Assembly: GCA_002451155.1 (NCBI GenBank)
Contig: DKBG01000260.1
Location: 36,380 to 66,396, forward strand
Direction of reading: 5' to 3'
From: Ignavibacteria bacterium UBA6906
Lineage (GTDB): Bacteria > Bacteroidota > Ignavibacteria > UBA10030 > UBA6906
DNA: 30,017 bases
In this document: piece by piece, positions 1-6,823 of the stretch
Layout: each line of letters starts with the position of its first letter
Position numbering within the stretch: position 1 is the first letter of the stretch
Notes under the pieces: model-generated
What the model was told of the DNA's origin: nothing
The model's database searches: none
The model's input: only the letters and a program-made list of their open reading frames with translations
Program-made: the position numbers and the translations under genes

Positions 1-278
1 CCGATGCCAACGCCGGTGATCCCCGCACTGTGCAGCTGCCCGAGGCGGATCTTGCGCATGACATCTTTGTCTTCTCCCTGCACACCGCCGGCATAGATCT
101 TAAAGCCGAGCCTGCCGCCGCTTTCCTTTCGAATCGCGGAGTCATATTCCCTGAGCACGTTCATCCAGGTGCTCCCGTCTGTGGCCAGCGAAGAGAACTT
201 TATTGTGTACTGCTGGCCACGCAGCCCCGCTGGGGAAAGGATCAGCAACAGCAATGAGGATACGATTAATCGTTTCAC
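1..278 (-). CDS. TRAP transporter substrate-binding protein, DctP/TatP type (5' part only)
   Basis: Only the first 92 codons are in the window; the gene continues past the left edge. The GTG start at 278 follows an AGGGAG Shine-Dalgarno by about 7 nt. Residues 1-20 form a signal peptide (basic MKR, then a run of Leu/Ile) before the mature QQYTIKF. The motifs STWMN, IRKESGG, KIYAGGVQGE and a DVMRKIR-GQLHSAG stretch are characteristic of DctP-family receptors of tripartite ATP-independent periplasmic transporters. The protein should bind a small, probably carboxylated ligand in the periplasm and deliver it to a DctQ/DctM permease, expected beyond the edge. It lies 20 nt downstream of a TatT lipoprotein gene, the pairing known from Treponema pallidum (Tp0956/Tp0957), so TatP-type is the best reading. 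The ligand cannot be told. Confidence 0.85.
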   Translation of the reverse strand, partial: MKRLIVSSLLLLILSPAGLRGQQYTIKFSSLATDGSTWMNVLREYDSAIRKESGGRLGFKIYAGGVQGEDKDVMRKIRLGQLHSAGITGVGI

Positions 279-298
279 GTCAGGACTCCCTGTGTGAT

Positions 299-1156
299 TC
301 AGAAAAGTTCGGACTTCTTTTCCCGGAGCATCTGCGCTTTCCTCTTCGCGACAGCATTCGCGAGGCGGGCACTGGGAAGCACATCGAGCGATGTCCGGTC
401 GACGGTTGACAGAAGCTCATCGAACAGCGGCTCGTCCATTGTCTGGACGGCGAGGGAGCGGGCATAGTACACATACGTCATGAGAAACTTCCCTCCGTTC
501 AGCCGGAGGGCCCGCTCAAAATGCAGACGCGATTTCGCGGTGTCTCCCCCGAGAATTCTCGGCCTGCTCCCGTAAAGCGTGCCGAGAAAGATATCCGCCC
601 CCGCGTGGTAATAGGCGGAATCCCGTCCGGCCACGAACTCCATCATCGCCTCGGCCTTTGGAAGATCCGCAATCGCATCGGGGCTGGTCAGGGTAAGGTA
701 GATCGCACTCCCCCACCCAAACGCCGTCCAGAACACAGCGGGCACGTCATCGTTTCCCCGCCCGGCGAGGAGTGCTTTCACATCATCGACCGTCCCGTCA
801 AGCGCCCGCGCCCATTCACTGTCCTGCCGGAGAATGCGAAGGCCATAGTCCCGCCCCCTGAGATAGAAGGCCCGGGCACGCTCTGGGTTGGTGTCTTCAA
901 GGAAAGCAAGCGCGTAGCTGTTGTACCCCTCGCTCCCGAGGCGCAGGAGCCGGCGATTATCCGGCTCGTTCTTCAGCATCACATCCAGTAGCTTGAGATT
1001 GCCCGGGAGTGCCTGTTCGGCAAACTCAAGGTCTTCCTCCCCGGTGAACGCCTCGAACCCGTCGTCCACCATTCCTCCCACAGTTGAGACAGCAAGCGAG
1101 CGGACGCACCCGCTGAAGAGAGCACTGGCAAGCAGGAGAAGGATGGTGACTCGCAT
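299..1156 (-). CDS. TatT-like TPR lipoprotein associated with a TRAP transporter
   Basis: 285 residues. The ATG at 1156 is chosen because it begins a lipoprotein signal (Leu-rich core, lipobox LFSGC, lipidated Cys17) and lies about 20 nt downstream of a good promoter; the reading frame stays open far upstream but only across the divergent regulator. The mature part is helical, with LRLGSEGYNSYALAF, ARAFYLRGRDYGL and FLGTLYGSRPRILGGD stretches typical of the TatT family (PF16811), which has TPR-like helical repeats. In Treponema pallidum TatT is a periplasmic trimer that binds the TatP receptor and may pass hydrophobic ligands to it. Immediate linkage to the DctP-type receptor gene supports this assignment. 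It is first in a leftward operon. Family assignment is from remembered motifs, not a profile search. Confidence 0.85.
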   Translation of the reverse strand: MRVTILLLLASALFSGCVRSLAVSTVGGMVDDGFEAFTGEEDLEFAEQALPGNLKLLDVMLKNEPDNRRLLRLGSEGYNSYALAFLEDTNPERARAFYLRGRDYGLRILRQDSEWARALDGTVDDVKALLAGRGNDDVPAVFWTAFGWGSAIYLTLTSPDAIADLPKAEAMMEFVAGRDSAYYHAGADIFLGTLYGSRPRILGGDTAKSRLHFERALRLNGGKFLMTYVYYARSLAVQTMDEPLFDELLSTVDRTSLDVLPSARLANAVAKRKAQMLREKKSELF

Positions 1157-1181
1157 AGTGATATTCCCCGGGTGAGCCGAA

Positions 1182-1210
1182 AATATAGGGAAAAACCATC
1201 TGGATATCAA
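1182..1210 (-). promoter_or_regulatory. Sigma70-like promoter of the tatT-dctP operon
   Basis: Reading the minus strand, -35 TTGATA (1210-1205), a 17-bp spacer and -10 TATATT (1187-1182) stand upstream of the ATG at 1156. Transcription would start near 1175, giving a leader of about 20 nt. The same -10 hexamer and spacing recur at the secD and ppiD promoters. Confidence 0.7.
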
Positions 1211-1223
1211 AGGATCCAGTCTT

Positions 1224-1252
1224 TTGCAAGTTGGCGCGAATTGGCGTATTTT
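1224..1252 (+). promoter_or_regulatory. Promoter of the two-component operon with direct repeats in the spacer
   Basis: -35 TTGCAA (1224-1229), 17-bp spacer, -10 TATTTT (1247-1252); transcription would start near 1259. The spacer carries two direct repeats TTGGCG at 1231-1236 and 1241-1246, exactly 10 bp apart. A second repeat, TTTTGCA, occurs at 1222-1228 and 1252-1258, 30 bp apart. OmpR-family regulators bind tandem direct repeats phased by about one helical turn, so an autoregulatory site is plausible. Operator function is inference. Confidence 0.5.
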
Positions 1253-1282
1253 TTTGCACAAGGAGTGGCACGGGAGACATCG

Positions 1283-1954
1283 ATGCGTATTCTCGTCGTC
1301 GAGGATGAGAAGAAGGTCGCTCGCTTCATACAGCAGGGACTGGAAGAGGAGCGTTACGCGGTAGACGTCGCACAGGACGGCGAACGCGGCGCCCTCATGG
1401 CGGAGACCCAGATCTACGATCTGATTGTGGTTGACGTTATGCTTCCCGGCATCAATGGCTTCGAACTGACCAGGAGGCTGCGCGCTGCCAGGGTCCCCAC
1501 TCCGATCCTTATGCTCACCGCCAAGACCACGACGGAAGACAAGGTGGAGGGCCTCGACAGCGGCGCGGACGATTACCTCACAAAGCCGTTTGCCTTCGCC
1601 GAATTGCTGGCTCGGGTTCGCTCCCTCCTGCGTCGCGGATCCCTCGAGAAGTCGACAACCCTCACCATTGCCAATCTCGAGCTCGACACCATCACGCACA
1701 AAGCGAAGCGCGGAACCAGGGCGATTGACCTCACAGCGAAGGAGTATGCCCTGCTCGAGTACTTCCTGCGCAATAAGGACCGCGTGTTGAGCCGGACGAT
1801 CATTTCGGAACATATCTGGGACTACAACTTCGATACCGGCACCAATCTCATCGACGTCTACATCAGCCATCTGCGGAACAAGATCGACAGCGGGTTCGAC
1901 CGGAAGTTGATCCACACCGTCCGCGGCGTCGGCTACGTGATGCGCGAGGAGTAA
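1283..1954 (+). CDS. OmpR-family response regulator (receiver plus winged helix)
   Basis: 223 residues. The ATG at 1283 is chosen because the receiver begins directly with MRILVVEDE and a GGGAG site lies 6 nt upstream; a 37-codon in-frame extension would cover the promoter and matches nothing. Receiver domain 1-115: acidic pocket E7/D8, phosphoacceptor D51 in VVDVMLPG, T79 and K101 in TKPF. Effector domain 125-223 is an OmpR/PhoB winged helix, with LTAKEYALLEYFLRN, SEHIWD, DVYISHLRNKID and IHTVRGVGYVM motifs. It resembles the CusR/CopR branch, but that does not fix the stimulus. The cognate kinase starts 3 nt after the stop. The divergent TRAP genes 126 bp away are the obvious candidate target. 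Regulation is probably by its own partner through the spacer repeats. Confidence 0.95.
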   Translation: MRILVVEDEKKVARFIQQGLEEERYAVDVAQDGERGALMAETQIYDLIVVDVMLPGINGFELTRRLRAARVPTPILMLTAKTTTEDKVEGLDSGADDYLTKPFAFAELLARVRSLLRRGSLEKSTTLTIANLELDTITHKAKRGTRAIDLTAKEYALLEYFLRNKDRVLSRTIISEHIWDYNFDTGTNLIDVYISHLRNKIDSGFDRKLIHTVRGVGYVMREE

Positions 1955-1957
1955 CTT

Positions 1958-3433
1958 ATGACGTTCCGTATCCGGTCCATCCGCGCCAGACTGATTTTCT
2001 GGTACACACTGCTTGTTCTTGGGACGCTTCTCATGTTCGGTGGAGCCTCCTACTACTACACGAACAAATCACTCTCCGAGAACCTTGACAACTCTCTCCG
2101 CAATGAAGTCCGCTGGGTCAGGGACTACATTGAACCTCAGGCAAGCAAAGTCAAGGCCGGCAAGCGATACACCGAAGCGATCATCCGGCGCAAGGCCAAA
2201 GAGCCCCTGCCCGGCATCGAGCAAACCGCGGAGGACAGTCTCGAAGCGGAAGCAGACGAAGTCTGGAGCCACATCTTCCGCCATACTCTCCGCAGCCGGA
2301 AGAAGACCTATATTCAGATCGCGGACAATTCCGGGATAATTGCCTACCGGTCGTACAATCTCGGCACGGACAGTCTCGTGGTTCGCGATTCCATCCCCAT
2401 GTACACCGCCAGCGTCGCCACCGGGGAGTTGAGCGGGGAGCCGATCCGCGTCGCGGCGGTCCGCGAGAAGAATTTCATCTACTTCGTCGGATACCCCCTC
2501 GCTGAGTTGCGAGACCTGATGGACAGCCTGTATTTGATCTTCCTCCTTCTCCTTCCGGTCGCCCTTGGCGTCTCCATCTTCGGCGGGCTGGCGCTCGCCA
2601 ACAAGGCGCTGCGACCCGTCGATGAGATTACGACCCGGGCGAGAAAGATCACCGCGGAAAACCTCGACCAGACAATTCCTCCGCTCGATGTGGACGACGA
2701 AATCGGACGCCTGACTGCAACGTTCAACGAAATGATCCGACGTCTTCACAGCTCGTTTGCCCAGGTCAAGGAGTTCTCCGCTGACGCCTCACACGAGCTG
2801 CGCACGCCGCTCACGATCATCCGCGGAGAAATCGAGCTCGCGTTGCGCAGCGCCAGGACCCCAGAGGAATACAGGGAAATCCTTGAGAGCACGCTGGAGG
2901 AAATCATGCGGCTCACATCGATCATCGACAATCTCCTGACGCTGGCGAAGGCAGACAAGGGGACATACCAGGCGCATTTCTCCGAGGTCGATCTGCGCAG
3001 CCTGGTAGAGGAACTGTTGGAAGACAGCGAAGTCCTCGCCCAGAGAAAGGGGATCCATATCCGGCTACTCAAGAACTCCCCCGTCACAATCGTGGGTGAC
3101 CGCATCCGGCTCCGGCAGCTGTTCCTCAATATCGTTGACAATGCGATCAAGTACACACCGGAGGGGGGTGCCGTCTCTCTTTCCATGGACAGCGAGAACG
3201 GGTCGGCAGTTTTCGAGGTGGAGGACACGGGGATCGGGATTCCGGAGCAGGAAACTGAAAAGATCTTCAACCGGTTCTACCGGGTGGATAAGGCGCGATC
3301 ACGCGACCTCGGCGGCGCTGGCCTGGGACTCTCCATCGCACGATGGATCGCAGAAATGCACCGGGGCACCATCACGGTCAGGAGTCAGCCGCAGAAGGGT
3401 TCAACGTTCACCATCAGGCTGCCGATCAACTAA
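1958..3433 (+). CDS. Membrane sensor histidine kinase paired with the upstream regulator
   Basis: 491 residues, starting 3 nt after the regulator stop. TM1 about 11-32; periplasmic sensor about 33-189, without a recognisable named fold; TM2 about 190-213; HAMP about 214-268; HisKA with phosphoacceptor H279 in ASHELRTPLT; HATPase with N box N391/N395 (FLNIVDNAIKYT), G1 box DTGIGIP at 423-429, F box FNRFYRVD and G2 box GAGLGLSIA at 453-461. All catalytic boxes are intact. The layout is that of classic EnvZ/CusS-like kinases. The periplasmic region has no paired cysteines or Met/His clusters, so a copper sensor is not supported. The signal is unknown; position beside the TRAP/TatT genes suggests it might sense the transported solute (inference). 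Confidence 0.95.
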   Translation: MTFRIRSIRARLIFWYTLLVLGTLLMFGGASYYYTNKSLSENLDNSLRNEVRWVRDYIEPQASKVKAGKRYTEAIIRRKAKEPLPGIEQTAEDSLEAEADEVWSHIFRHTLRSRKKTYIQIADNSGIIAYRSYNLGTDSLVVRDSIPMYTASVATGELSGEPIRVAAVREKNFIYFVGYPLAELRDLMDSLYLIFLLLLPVALGVSIFGGLALANKALRPVDEITTRARKITAENLDQTIPPLDVDDEIGRLTATFNEMIRRLHSSFAQVKEFSADASHELRTPLTIIRGEIELALRSARTPEEYREILESTLEEIMRLTSIIDNLLTLAKADKGTYQAHFSEVDLRSLVEELLEDSEVLAQRKGIHIRLLKNSPVTIVGDRIRLRQLFLNIVDNAIKYTPEGGAVSLSMDSENGSAVFEVEDTGIGIPEQETEKIFNRFYRVDKARSRDLGGAGLGLSIARWIAEMHRGTITVRSQPQKGSTFTIRLPIN

Positions 3434-3476
3434 ACGGGGAAGTCTGGGATTGCGGCGGCTGTCATTGTCACGAATG

Positions 3477-3514
3477 CAGCGGGGCCCTGTCCAGAAACGG
3501 ACTGGGCCCCGCTG
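3477..3514. terminator. Hairpin between convergent genes
   Basis: A perfect 11-bp stem, AGCGGGGCCC (3478-3487) with GGGCCCCGCT (3504-3513) plus the closing C-G pair, is topped by a second GTCC/GGAC helix with an AGAAAC loop. It sits 43 nt past the kinase stop and 20 nt past the stop of the convergent gene. T runs after it are short, so it may act as a bidirectional stop or RNA 3'-end protector. Confidence 0.6.
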
Positions 3515-3533
3515 TTTCCAGGCCGAGGTTCCC

Positions 3534-6500
3534 CTAGAAATCTGCACCAAAAGAGAAGTAATACTTCGGAGAAGAGAATCCTTTCACGTTCCAGGACCAT
3601 GCCACGTCGAAGCGGATGAGGAAGGCGAGGACATAGATCCGGGCGCCGGTTCCCATTCCCATTAAAAGGTCGCGGCTGATTGTCGCGCCTGTTGGATCCT
3701 TCGTGAACAGCACCAGACTCCGGTCGTTGGACCAGGCCGTCCCTGCATCGAAGAACATGACTCCTGACAGGCTTTGCAGGCCGATCGGAAGAGGACCCGC
3801 CTGGATGAATCCGAAGAGCGGGTACCGGAACTCAAAATTAAACATGCTGTAGCGACTGCCAAACGCCGCGTTGTAATTGTATCCCCGGAGCGGTACGCCC
3901 ACCTGCATGAAGAGGTAGTCGGCCGCGCTTTCCAGGGGAACATAGCCGCCCTCGAACGTCCTGTTGATCCAGTTGCTCACCCCCCCAATGATGAACTTCT
4001 GGGGGTTCTCTCCGAAACTCCCACCGCCGGCAAGCCGAAGCGCGAGACTATATGAGCGGCCAAGCCGCAGATATGTCCTGTAATCGGCGGTAAGGTTTAC
4101 GAACGAAATCCCGTTCAACCCGAGTTTTGGGGTCCCAAACAGATTCACCTTCCACCGCGTCCCGGTCATGGGAGCAGTATAGCCCCAGAGAATGGTGTCA
4201 TACACATACCCGAGCTGCGGGACGAGCATCATCACATCTTCCACCGGGTAATCTGGTCGGTCGAGATTTTCTTTCGTCACATTGATCCAGTTGAAGCCCG
4301 TCTCCAGCCGCTCGTATTTGTTGACCGGATAAAGAGCCTGGACATTCGCGCCGTACGTTCGGAACCGGTAGAGACTTCCCCCGAAGATGTCGTTGAGGAT
4401 AACGAACCGCGCGCTGTGAAAACCGCCGAACCCATAGTCAATACGTTCCGGGAGATAGAAATAGGAGAGCGCCCAGTCGCTGTTCTTCAGATCCAGCAAC
4501 AGGTTGGTCTGAAAGACTATCTGATGATCCCCCATGAGGTCACTGAAGGCCATGGTCGCCATGCCGGTTACCCCGTAGAACGTATCATACCCTGCATTCC
4601 CGTAGATGATATCCGGGGTGAAATTGAGCTTATACTTATAGACCCGGTGATTGCCATCCTCGTCTACGTTGTTCGTTACTTTCGGGAGGGAGACGGCAAG
4701 CGTATCACCCGGGGTGTTCTCGCTGTACGCATCTTTAAACACATAATTGCTGAAGTCGATCTGAATATTCTTCCCGTAGAGCCCTGCCGTATCAGCCTTC
4801 GCAGTCGCGGCACTGCTATCGAGATTCGTCGCCGCGAGTGCGGGCCCTCCCGCCGTATCAGCCGCCGCCACAGCTCCCGAATCGGGCCCGGCTGTGACAT
4901 ATTTCATCTTGAAGAAGTTTGTCAGCTCGAGCTGGGCGACATTCAGATTCCGATCGAAGGGGTTGCGCAGCACGAACACATCGAACCCTCCCGCCCGGAG
5001 TGAGGAAAATGCGAGCTTGGTTCCGTCCCTCGTAAGCGACAGCTGGTAGATTCCCTGCAGTGAGTTCGTGATCGGCCTCCACGCCCCCGAGGCAAGGTCC
5101 ATTCGGTAGATATTATTGATTCCGTCGCGGTTGGAGATGAACAGAATCGCTTTTCCGTCCGGACTCACAACGACAGAAGTCTCATCACTGTTGGACCAAT
5201 CTGTCAGCCGGGCGACGGCTCCCGTCTCGACATTGAGCCGGTACAGGTCGAATTGGTATGATCCGACAGCCGCAAGGATGTTCGCGCTATCCCGTGCCCC
5301 ATTGTCCCGGTCCGAGGAATAGAACAGTTGCTGTCCATCCGGCGACCAACACGGCATGGCGTCACTGTAGATGTCGTTTGTCAGGTTGGTAAGAGCCTTC
5401 GTGTCCAGGTCGTAGACGTAGATATCCGAGCTCTGGCTACTATTTCCGACGAAGGCGAGCTTGTTTCCGCGCGGGGACCAGCTCACGGAAAAGAGGCCGT
5501 CAAGGCCGAGTTTCACCACCTCCTGAGCACCGCTTGCCACATCAATGAAAACCAGTGCATCCTGATCCCCCGCCTTCGTCGCCACCACCAGCCGTTTGCC
5601 ATCGGGAGACCAGCTGATTCCCGGGGACAGAAGATGGAGTTCTTCCCAGTTTGCCGTCTGCTGACCCGACGCAAGCCTGCCGATAATGGTGCCGTCAACC
5701 GCGCTCATCAGGTAGAGCGAAAAATAGTCATCACGGTTCGAGATGAACGCTATCCGGTCCCCCTGTGGAGAGATGCTCGGACCCGTATTATAGAAACTGC
5801 CATCCTTCTTATGGTCGGTCAACTGGCGGCCAAAGTCGGCGGGATCCTCCCGCTTTGCAATATCCGGCCAGTACTGGACCTTGAGCTCTTTCTGCCAGCG
5901 GTCCGAGAGTTCTTCAATTCCGATACCGATCGCCGCACGGAACCCCTGTTCGACATTTCGGGTACTCTTGATCCTGTTGAGGATGTCTCCAATCTTTTGC
6001 TCGCCGTATTTCTTTTCGAGATACCAGAAGACCGACTGCCCGCCTCGATAGGCATTGTACCCGTAGAGGCGGGGGATCGGAACTAGGGCCTCAGTCACCG
6101 TCATATCGCGCATGTACATATCGGAATTCGTATCCCACTTCAGCGCGGCATATTCGGCGAACCCCTCGCTGATCCAGAGTGGGAGCTGGAGGGTAATATT
6201 GTTGGAGATAATCGATTGGATTGATCCGCCATAGAACATGTCATTCATGACGGCGTGGACAAGCTCGTGGTGGATGACGTGGCGGAACTTCCCGTATTCC
6301 CCTTCATAGGGGATGACGATCCGGTTCTTGAAAAGCTCCGTGACCCCGCCGATGCCCTCTTCGAGATACTCGTAGACAACGTTCGTTTGCTGAAAATCGT
6401 TGTGAGAGTTATAGACGATCAGCGGAACACGATTGACGAGCTGGTAACGGAGGAGGGAACTGATGGACGTATACGCTGACTCCGCCGACGCTGCGGTGAA

Positions 6501-6692
6501 TTCAGCCAGATACCGTCCACCTTCTGAAAAGTAGATGTCGAAATGGTCTGTCTGAATGAAGGACCAGGTGAACTTTTTGTACTGGACCTTGTTCTTTCCA
6601 AAGTACTCTTCCTGGCCCTGTGCCAACGAGCCCAGAAAGGAAAGAATGCAGGACAGAAGAACAACGTTGCGAATGTGTTTTGTCGTGGACAT
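3534..6692 (-). CDS. Secreted peptidase-MA / TolB-like propeller / Omp85-type barrel fusion
   Basis: 1052 residues. The ATG at 6692 follows GAGG by 5 nt and begins a signal peptide (about 1-26, ending LAQGQ); an in-frame start at 6761 would precede it. Residues about 30-280 are a peptidase-MA-like gluzincin: HELVH (H142, E143, H146) and the downstream EGFAEY (E176, E180) supply the zinc and catalytic residues. Residues about 290-600 hold six PD40/TolB-like propeller blades (SPQGDRIAF, WSPDGKRLVV, WSPRGNKLAF, WSPDGQQLFY, SPDGKAILF, RDGTKLAF). An Ala/Asp/Thr-rich linker follows, then a beta barrel ending in aromatic F1052. The barrel contains LRGY (R936) and a following GSRYSMFNFEFRYPL strand, matching the Omp85 loop-6 signature. 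No POTRA domain is seen. Chlorobi/Ignavibacteria homologues are often annotated only as Tol-type biopolymer transporters. Substrate and role are unknown. Confidence 0.88.
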   Translation of the reverse strand: MSTTKHIRNVVLLSCILSFLGSLAQGQEEYFGKNKVQYKKFTWSFIQTDHFDIYFSEGGRYLAEFTAASAESAYTSISSLLRYQLVNRVPLIVYNSHNDFQQTNVVYEYLEEGIGGVTELFKNRIVIPYEGEYGKFRHVIHHELVHAVMNDMFYGGSIQSIISNNITLQLPLWISEGFAEYAALKWDTNSDMYMRDMTVTEALVPIPRLYGYNAYRGGQSVFWYLEKKYGEQKIGDILNRIKSTRNVEQGFRAAIGIGIEELSDRWQKELKVQYWPDIAKREDPADFGRQLTDHKKDGSFYNTGPSISPQGDRIAFISNRDDYFSLYLMSAVDGTIIGRLASGQQTANWEELHLLSPGISWSPDGKRLVVATKAGDQDALVFIDVASGAQEVVKLGLDGLFSVSWSPRGNKLAFVGNSSQSSDIYVYDLDTKALTNLTNDIYSDAMPCWSPDGQQLFYSSDRDNGARDSANILAAVGSYQFDLYRLNVETGAVARLTDWSNSDETSVVVSPDGKAILFISNRDGINNIYRMDLASGAWRPITNSLQGIYQLSLTRDGTKLAFSSLRAGGFDVFVLRNPFDRNLNVAQLELTNFFKMKYVTAGPDSGAVAAADTAGGPALAATNLDSSAATAKADTAGLYGKNIQIDFSNYVFKDAYSENTPGDTLAVSLPKVTNNVDEDGNHRVYKYKLNFTPDIIYGNAGYDTFYGVTGMATMAFSDLMGDHQIVFQTNLLLDLKNSDWALSYFYLPERIDYGFGGFHSARFVILNDIFGGSLYRFRTYGANVQALYPVNKYERLETGFNWINVTKENLDRPDYPVEDVMMLVPQLGYVYDTILWGYTAPMTGTRWKVNLFGTPKLGLNGISFVNLTADYRTYLRLGRSYSLALRLAGGGSFGENPQKFIIGGVSNWINRTFEGGYVPLESAADYLFMQVGVPLRGYNYNAAFGSRYSMFNFEFRYPLFGFIQAGPLPIGLQSLSGVMFFDAGTAWSNDRSLVLFTKDPTGATISRDLLMGMGTGARIYVLAFLIRFDVAWSWNVKGFSSPKYYFSFGADF

Positions 6693-6734
6693 GGTCGCCT
6701 CAGTCTCGCTGCACATACCGTTCTGACCACTGGA

Positions 6735-6740
6735 AATATA
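6735..6740 (-). promoter_or_regulatory. Probable -10 element for the peptidase/Omp85 gene
   Basis: TATATT on the minus strand lies 43 nt upstream of the ATG at 6692 and equals the -10 hexamer of three other promoters here. The -35 is poor: TTTTGT at 17 bp or TTGTCG at 15 bp. It abuts the T tract of the preceding terminator. Confidence 0.4.
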
Positions 6741-6741
6741 C

Positions 6742-6780
6742 AAAAAAAACCCTTCCGACAAAATGGCTTGCCGTGCCGGA
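6742..6780 (-). terminator. Intrinsic terminator after rnr
   Basis: On the minus strand TCCGGCA (6780-6774) pairs with TGTCGGA (6760-6754), with one G-U pair, followed by AGGG and eight T (6749-6742). It lies 43 nt after the rnr stop and would separate rnr from the peptidase/Omp85 gene. The 4-nt gap before the T run makes it imperfect. Confidence 0.5.
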
Positions 6781-6823
6781 CGCGCGACACCACGCGGTAC
6801 CGGGCCGGCGAATCAGACTCTGT

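Noticed and set aside
1157..1915. In-frame upstream extension of the TatT gene to 1915 on the minus strand
   Set aside because: It lies antisense across the response regulator and would remove the lipoprotein signal and promoter; the ATG at 1156 starts a proper lipobox signal peptide.
1958..2600. Copper or heavy-metal sensor assignment for the first kinase
   Set aside because: The regulator looks CusR-like, but the sensor region lacks Met/His or Cys clusters and no metal-efflux genes are nearby.
2069..2749. 226-codon minus-strand open frame opposite the histidine kinase
   Set aside because: It is antisense to a fully motif-supported kinase and shows no family features; a shadow of high-G+C coding DNA.
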